From assembly GCA_018417955.1 (NCBI GenBank), contig JACTVC010000028.1, forward strand, positions 434,001 through 498,000: 64,000 bases of DNA. The letters are read 5' to 3'. The notes under the pieces were generated by a model. That model saw only the letters and a program-made list of their open reading frames with translations. It ran no database searches and was not told the origin of the DNA. The DNA is from Laccaria trichodermophora. Taxonomy: Eukaryota > Basidiomycota > Agaricomycetes > Agaricales > Hydnangiaceae. Positions 56,712-64,000 of this stretch are shown piece by piece. The position numbers were made by a program, and so were the translations under genes. Numbering within the stretch: position 1 is the first letter of the stretch; every line of letters begins with the position of its first letter.

Positions 56712-57490
56712 TTGATACATTGCACGTTCGGATAGAATGTGTCGAATATCAGTCCAAGGCATTCCTAGCTTGTTTTGTGTAATTGAGATGGGGTATTTGC
56801 TTTCATTTGAGGAGATGAAGAATGAGGGCGGGAGGAGGAGGTGGGTTGAGGTGGGTGGAGTGTTGGGTACTGGTGTGGGGTTTTTGAGGAAGGGTGGGGG
56901 TGGGAATCGGGCTATCGATATGAAGGGCTTCGAATTATTTTTTGGGGGTTGATCAATTCTGTCTCATTTATTTTGCTGAGAACCTTTGCGCTCGGACTGT
57001 TGCAATAAATACCGTTCAATCAACCGTAAACTTTTCAGCGTCGCGTCCCATTACGCAAGTAAAACGACATGGTCAACATGAATCATATCGGGTGTTGTTG
57101 ACCTTGCAACGAAAGGGTGGCTACGAGCGAGGGGGGTGATATCAATGCCTCCATTCAAGTTGACCTAGTCGTATGGACAGATACCGTTACACCTGCGCTA
57201 TATGTAGATCCTTGATATGTGCCTTGATTCTCTCGGAACAGCCAGACTATTCCACAACATAATGTGACCGCTTCAGCTGGAAGAGTGGACAAAGTTTAAG
57301 AGCTCAATGATTATGTATCACCACATGCTCCTACTGCCACGCTCATCTCCATTCCCCGTTTTAATTGCGACTAGGAGGTAGAGCAAGGTTTACGTCTACC
57401 AGAGTAGGGTTGGCCAAACTTCAAATTCATCTATCTATAGGTGGCCATGAAATAGGGAGAGAAAGGAAAATAGACGGCTGGGATTTTCCA

Positions 57491-57601
57491 TGCATCAAGG
57501 GGGAATCGAACCCCCCATAACCTGAACTCGACTAGGACCGTGAACTTGAATGGTACACAGGGTGACCGAATCAAGCTGTCTGTCCGCTTTTCTGTTGATG
57601 C
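57491..57601 (-). pseudogene. tRNA-like unit i, block 1
   Basis: The ends pair (GCATCAA and TTGATGC) and a B box (GGGTTCGATTCCCCC) is present, but the D-arm lacks a proper A box and 60 nt separate the arms. Identity unclear. Confidence 0.45.
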
Positions 57602-57793
57602 GTTATGGGAGACTTAAAGCGTGGGGGGTTTATATGGGAAATATGATTGTCAGCGTAGAGTAGAGTGAAAAAAAAAAAATTCAGGAAGATTTTGCTCACA
57701 TTGGAAGACGTCTTGAAGCGAGCAAATTACAAGTGACCGACTGAAATCCACTGTATAATGCATCTGCAATCAAAAAGCTCCCATCAGTCCAAC

Positions 57794-57893
57794 CACATCA
57801 AGAAGGAATCGAACCTCCTGCCGCTTTGGCATCTGCGAGTGCGGTACATCCTTCGTGAGGAGTAAACGACTCAGCCCATTGCGCCATTGATGT
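57794..57893 (-). tRNA. tRNA-like gene ii, block 1 (identity unresolved)
   Basis: Acceptor ACATCAA/TTGATGT pairs, A box TGGCGCAATGGGC and B box GGTTCGATTCC are both good, with about 60 nt between them, suggesting an intron. I could not place the anticodon with confidence. Confidence 0.45.
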
Positions 57894-58135
57894 AATATCA
57901 ATGTGTGGAGAGACGGAAGGTCTTAAGTGGTATTCGGTTGACTCGGAGGCTTGAGGGTGTTGCTGTGAGTGAATGCTACGAATTGGTGAAAGGATATTTT
58001 GTGTGCTTTTGACCCATGGAGACGCAGGCTGGTTGATAGTATTTGTATACTTCTTGCCGCTTCCCAGCATGTAAGTCAGATAGGGTACCCCTGCTAAGTG
58101 AATTGTCAGCCGTAAAACTCTTTGCGTGGACAAAT

Positions 58136-58226
58136 GCATTCCGAGGGAATCGAACCCGCTGATGATTGACGAGCGTCGAGGCTGCCAATGGAAGCAGCCC
58201 AGGTTGACACTGCCCTATTAATGCGT
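58136..58226 (-). pseudogene. tRNA-like unit iii, block 1
   Basis: GCATTAATAGGGCAG at the 5' end and GGGTTCGATTCCCTCGGAATGC at the 3' end; the outer 5 bp pair, the rest of the acceptor does not. Confidence 0.4.
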
Positions 58227-58422
58227 TGTAATCCAAGAGTTGGGGATTATCAAATAATTTCCAAGTCGCCTACCTATCGAGGAGGAGGTTTACGGAGCTG
58301 TGTGCTCGTTGCGTGTGCTCGTTCGGTTGAACGTTGAGATGACACTATGTCACACATCACGCATCACGTGCACCGTCACCCACGCACCTCAACGCGTCTT
58401 TCTTACGTCTTTCTCAACGACC

Positions 58423-58630
58423 ATGACCTCAAAGTTCCCCAAGGAAGGTTGTAGGTAGGTTCATTGACGACTCCATGCAATGGAAACTTCTTTCTGATTT
58501 GATCTGATAATGGACAGGATATGAATGGGTGCAGATTGGTGGAGGAGGGTTTTCGATTGGTTTTCGACGGGCGTATACAGCCTTTCCTTCCCCTTTTCTC
58601 CTCTCCCACAACTCAAGTGTTTTTATACAA
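58423..58630 (+). pseudogene. Duplicate of CHK1 5' exons
   Basis: ATGACCTCAAAGTTCCCC at 58423 copies the CHK1 start at 60518, followed by the same intron end (AATGGACAG) and an exon-2-like GATTGGTGGAGGAGGG. An insertion after codon 7 and a changed donor introduce a stop, and nothing of the kinase domain follows: the next block begins at 58682. Confidence 0.75.
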
Positions 58631-58712
58631 AAACCATATACTAATAGTATGTTTGATATTTGGTCCATTTTAATTTTCATCAAAGTTTTGAGGTGAGTAA
58701 ATGCTTGTAAAA

Positions 58713-58810
58713 GCCTGCCTAGCTTGAATGGAAAGAGCATCAGACGTAAATCATGCCCCACAATTGAGTTTGAGCATCTGAAGGTTGCAAGTTCAACTCT
58801 TGCATAGGCT
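58713..58810 (+). pseudogene. tRNA-Lys-derived pseudogene e
   Basis: Copy of unit d with further changes (T-loop TTCAACT, acceptor end ATAGGCT). Confidence 0.6.
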
Positions 58811-59634
58811 ATTGAACATGACCCAGCAATTTTTTTCTCATGTGCAACCTTTAAAAAATTTGAATTGAATGTGTTGTATATCAGTACATGGCCTGGCTTA
58901 ATTTATGTAATTGAGATGGGTGAAGAAGGAGGGCGGGAGGAGGAGATGAAGAAGCAGCGAAGGAGTGGGTTGAGGTGGGCGGAGTGTGGGTACTCGCACA
59001 GGGTTTTTGAGAGAGGGTGGAGGTGGGATATCAATATGAAGGGCTGTGATGGAACGCCGTTCTAATTATTTTTTTCATGGGGTCGGTCGATTTTATTTTG
59101 CTGAACCTCTGCGCTCAGACTGTTGCGATAGATACCATTCGATCGACCATAGTTTATCTTGAACTTTCCAGTGTTGCGTCCCCTCACGCACATAAACGAC
59201 GTGCCAATCATATCGGGTGTTGTTGGCCTTGCAATGAAAGAGTGGCTGGCGGAGAGACTGATACTCAGGGCCTTCATTCAAGTTGGCCTAGCCGGACGAA
59301 CAGATACCACTATGTACACCTGCCCTATAAAACCTTGGCGTTGATTCTCTTGGCTGAGATATCAGCCAGACCGTTCCAAAACATAATATGACTCCTTCAG
59401 CTGAAAGAGTGGACAAACTTTAAGGGTACTCGATGGTTCCAAGCACACGCTCCTACTGCGACGCTCATCTCCATGTGCCGTTTCACTTGTGTAAGGGAGT
59501 GCAGCAAGGTTTATGTCTACCAGATTGGGGTTGGTCATATTTCAATTTCGTCTATCCATAGGTGGCCTTGAAATATGGAGAGAAAGAAAAATGGGTGCAT
59601 TGCAAATTTTGCACATCATGTTCATGCATCAAGG

Positions 59635-59755
59635 GGGAATCGAACCCCATAACCTGAACCCGACTCGGACGCATGAACTTGAATAAAGCTTGAATGGTAC
59701 GCAAGGATGACCGAATCAAGGCGTCTGTCCACCGTTCTGTTGATGCGTTATGGGA
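59635..59755 (-). pseudogene. tRNA-like unit i, block 2
   Basis: Copy of 57491-57601 with a ~12-nt length difference in the middle; the B box and the TTGATGCA end are kept. Confidence 0.4.
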
Positions 59756-59936
59756 TACTTGAAGCGTGGGGGGTTTATATAGGAAATCTAATTGTCAGCG
59801 TAAGGTAGAGTGGAAAAAATAGCTATGGAAGATTTGGCCCACATCTGGAGACGTCTTGAAGCGAGCAAAATAATAGTGACCGACTTGAATACCCTGTACA
59901 ATGCATCTGCAATCAAAAAGTTGCTATTAATCCACC

Positions 59937-60033
59937 CACACATCAAGAAGGAATCGAACCTCCTGCCGCTTTGGCATTTGCGAGATCGGTATGTCCTTTG
60001 TAGACTCGGCCCGTTGTGCCATTGATGTGTTAT
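59937..60033 (-). pseudogene. tRNA-like unit ii, block 2
   Basis: Copy of 57794-57893. The acceptor CATCAA/TTGATG is kept and the A box weakened (TGGCACAACGGGC). The central part has changed most. Confidence 0.4.
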
Positions 60034-60247
60034 CGATATGTGGAGGAGCAGGAGGTCTCAACTGGTATTCGGTTGAGTCGGAGGACTGACAATGTTGTCA
60101 TGAAAGGATATCTTGTTTGCATTTGACTCATGTATACGCCGGGTTGATATTCTTCGTATACTTCTTGCCGCCTTCCAGCATGTAATTCAAATTGGGTACT
60201 CCTGCTAAGTAAACTGTCAGCAGCAAAAAGAAAAGTACATGTAACAT

Positions 60248-60345
60248 TATGCATTCCGAGGGAATCGAACCCAAATCGAACCCTCTCAAGATTGACGAGC
60301 GTCGAAAGTAGCGGCCCAGTTTAACACTGCCCTATCAATGCGTTG
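60248..60345 (-). pseudogene. tRNA-like unit iii, block 2
   Basis: Copy of 58136-58226 with an internal duplication of the GGTTCGATT segment. Confidence 0.4.
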
Positions 60346-60517
60346 TAATTCAAGAGTTGGAGATTATCAAGTGATTTCCGAGTCGCCTACTTACCTATCG
60401 AGGAGGCGGCGTGCAGAGTTGTGAAGATGAGAATGTCACGCATCACGATTCACGTGCACCGTCACCCACGCACCTCAACGCGTCTTTGTTTTGTTTCCCA
60501 TCCTGCTCTGAACGACC

Positions 60518-63737
<3,220 letters not shown>

Positions 63738-64000
63738 GGTGGAAGGGGAGCAGTTGGTCGTGGGGGTGGGCGCGTCGGGTATCTCGCAAAAACCTTTGAC
63801 CTTTTGATGGAGTGGCCGCCGGCGGTAGATCCACGCCCACCTTCAAAGCAACTTCAAGGGAAGCGAGTGAAAAGAAACAGGAAGAGCACTTGTGGTCTCA
63901 CCTTTCTTGCCGATCTATCCGTTTTATTTTATTTTGAGGAGCTTGAATACCATTTTAATCCGTCAGGAAGGGACGTTTCATGTAGATTATGTTGTACAAC
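63738..64000. other. Downstream flank of CHK1
   Basis: 3' flank of CHK1; nothing else recognised to the window end. Confidence 0.3.

Larger units (their letters stand above)
56582..58681. repeat. Segmental duplication block 1 (~2.1 kb)
   Basis: Aligns in order with block 2 (58682 to about 60700) at an offset of about 2100 bp: tRNA-Lys-like unit, GAGATGGG segment, ATCATATCGGGTGTTGTTG segment, three minus-strand tRNA-like units, and finally the 5' exons of CHK1. Moderately diverged with many small indels. Confidence 0.8.

Overview
The window reads as chromosomal DNA of a filamentous basidiomycete, most likely an Agaricomycete. The reasons are dense 42-65 nt introns with GT/AG ends, intron-bearing tRNA genes, a cysteine-cluster protein of the KDZ-transposon-associated type, an NB-ARC/TPR (NLR-like) gene, and recognisable fungal housekeeping genes (ribosomal eL8, Elongator subunit ELP6, checkpoint kinase CHK1). 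Exon models were built by hand from splice signals and reading frame; no database search was possible.

Layout. (1) 1-22.6 kb is almost entirely mobile or repetitive. It holds a CxC5/CxC6 cysteine-cluster gene, a GGATTCC-rich minisatellite beside a 5'-incomplete orphan gene, and a 7.1-kb giant imperfect palindrome (4649-11794). The palindrome has two inverted arms of 120-bp satellite monomers and ~80-bp terminal inverted repeats, an architecture like Foldback transposons. It abuts and apparently truncates an NLR-like pseudogene that also has two in-frame stops. Next come a 1.1-kb element with 77-bp inverted repeats and a 6.6-kb transposon (15977-22554) with an 8/9-bp target duplication, a MULE/SWIM transposase gene and a convergent five-exon passenger gene. 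(2) 22.6-31.6 kb holds eL8, a decayed tandem copy of its 3' half, a disrupted hypothetical gene carrying a poly(A)-tailed insertion, and a three-ORF tyrosine-recombinase (DIRS/Ngaro-like) retrotransposon that begins ~280 bp from the eL8 start codon. (3) 32-35 kb is a cluster of tRNA-Asp copies in several states of decay.

(4) 35-50 kb is ordinary gene space: ELP6, a BTB protein, a YGPQG-repeat protein, a mitochondrial-type thioesterase, a truncated Zn2Cys6 regulator and an NAD(P)-dependent reductase, separated by long stretches in which I see nothing. (5) 50.9-60.7 kb is built of two successive tandem segmental duplications. The first repeats a class-I-synthetase-like gene, an ASCH-domain gene and an intron-containing tRNA-Lys(CUU). 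The second repeats a ~2.1-kb block with several tRNA-like units that ends with a copy of the CHK1 5' exons. CHK1 itself fills 60.5-63.7 kb.

Recurring theme: duplication followed by decay (eL8, the synthetase-like gene, the ASCH gene, the CHK1 5' exons, tRNA-Asp, tRNA-Lys), with inverted-repeat elements concentrated at the left.
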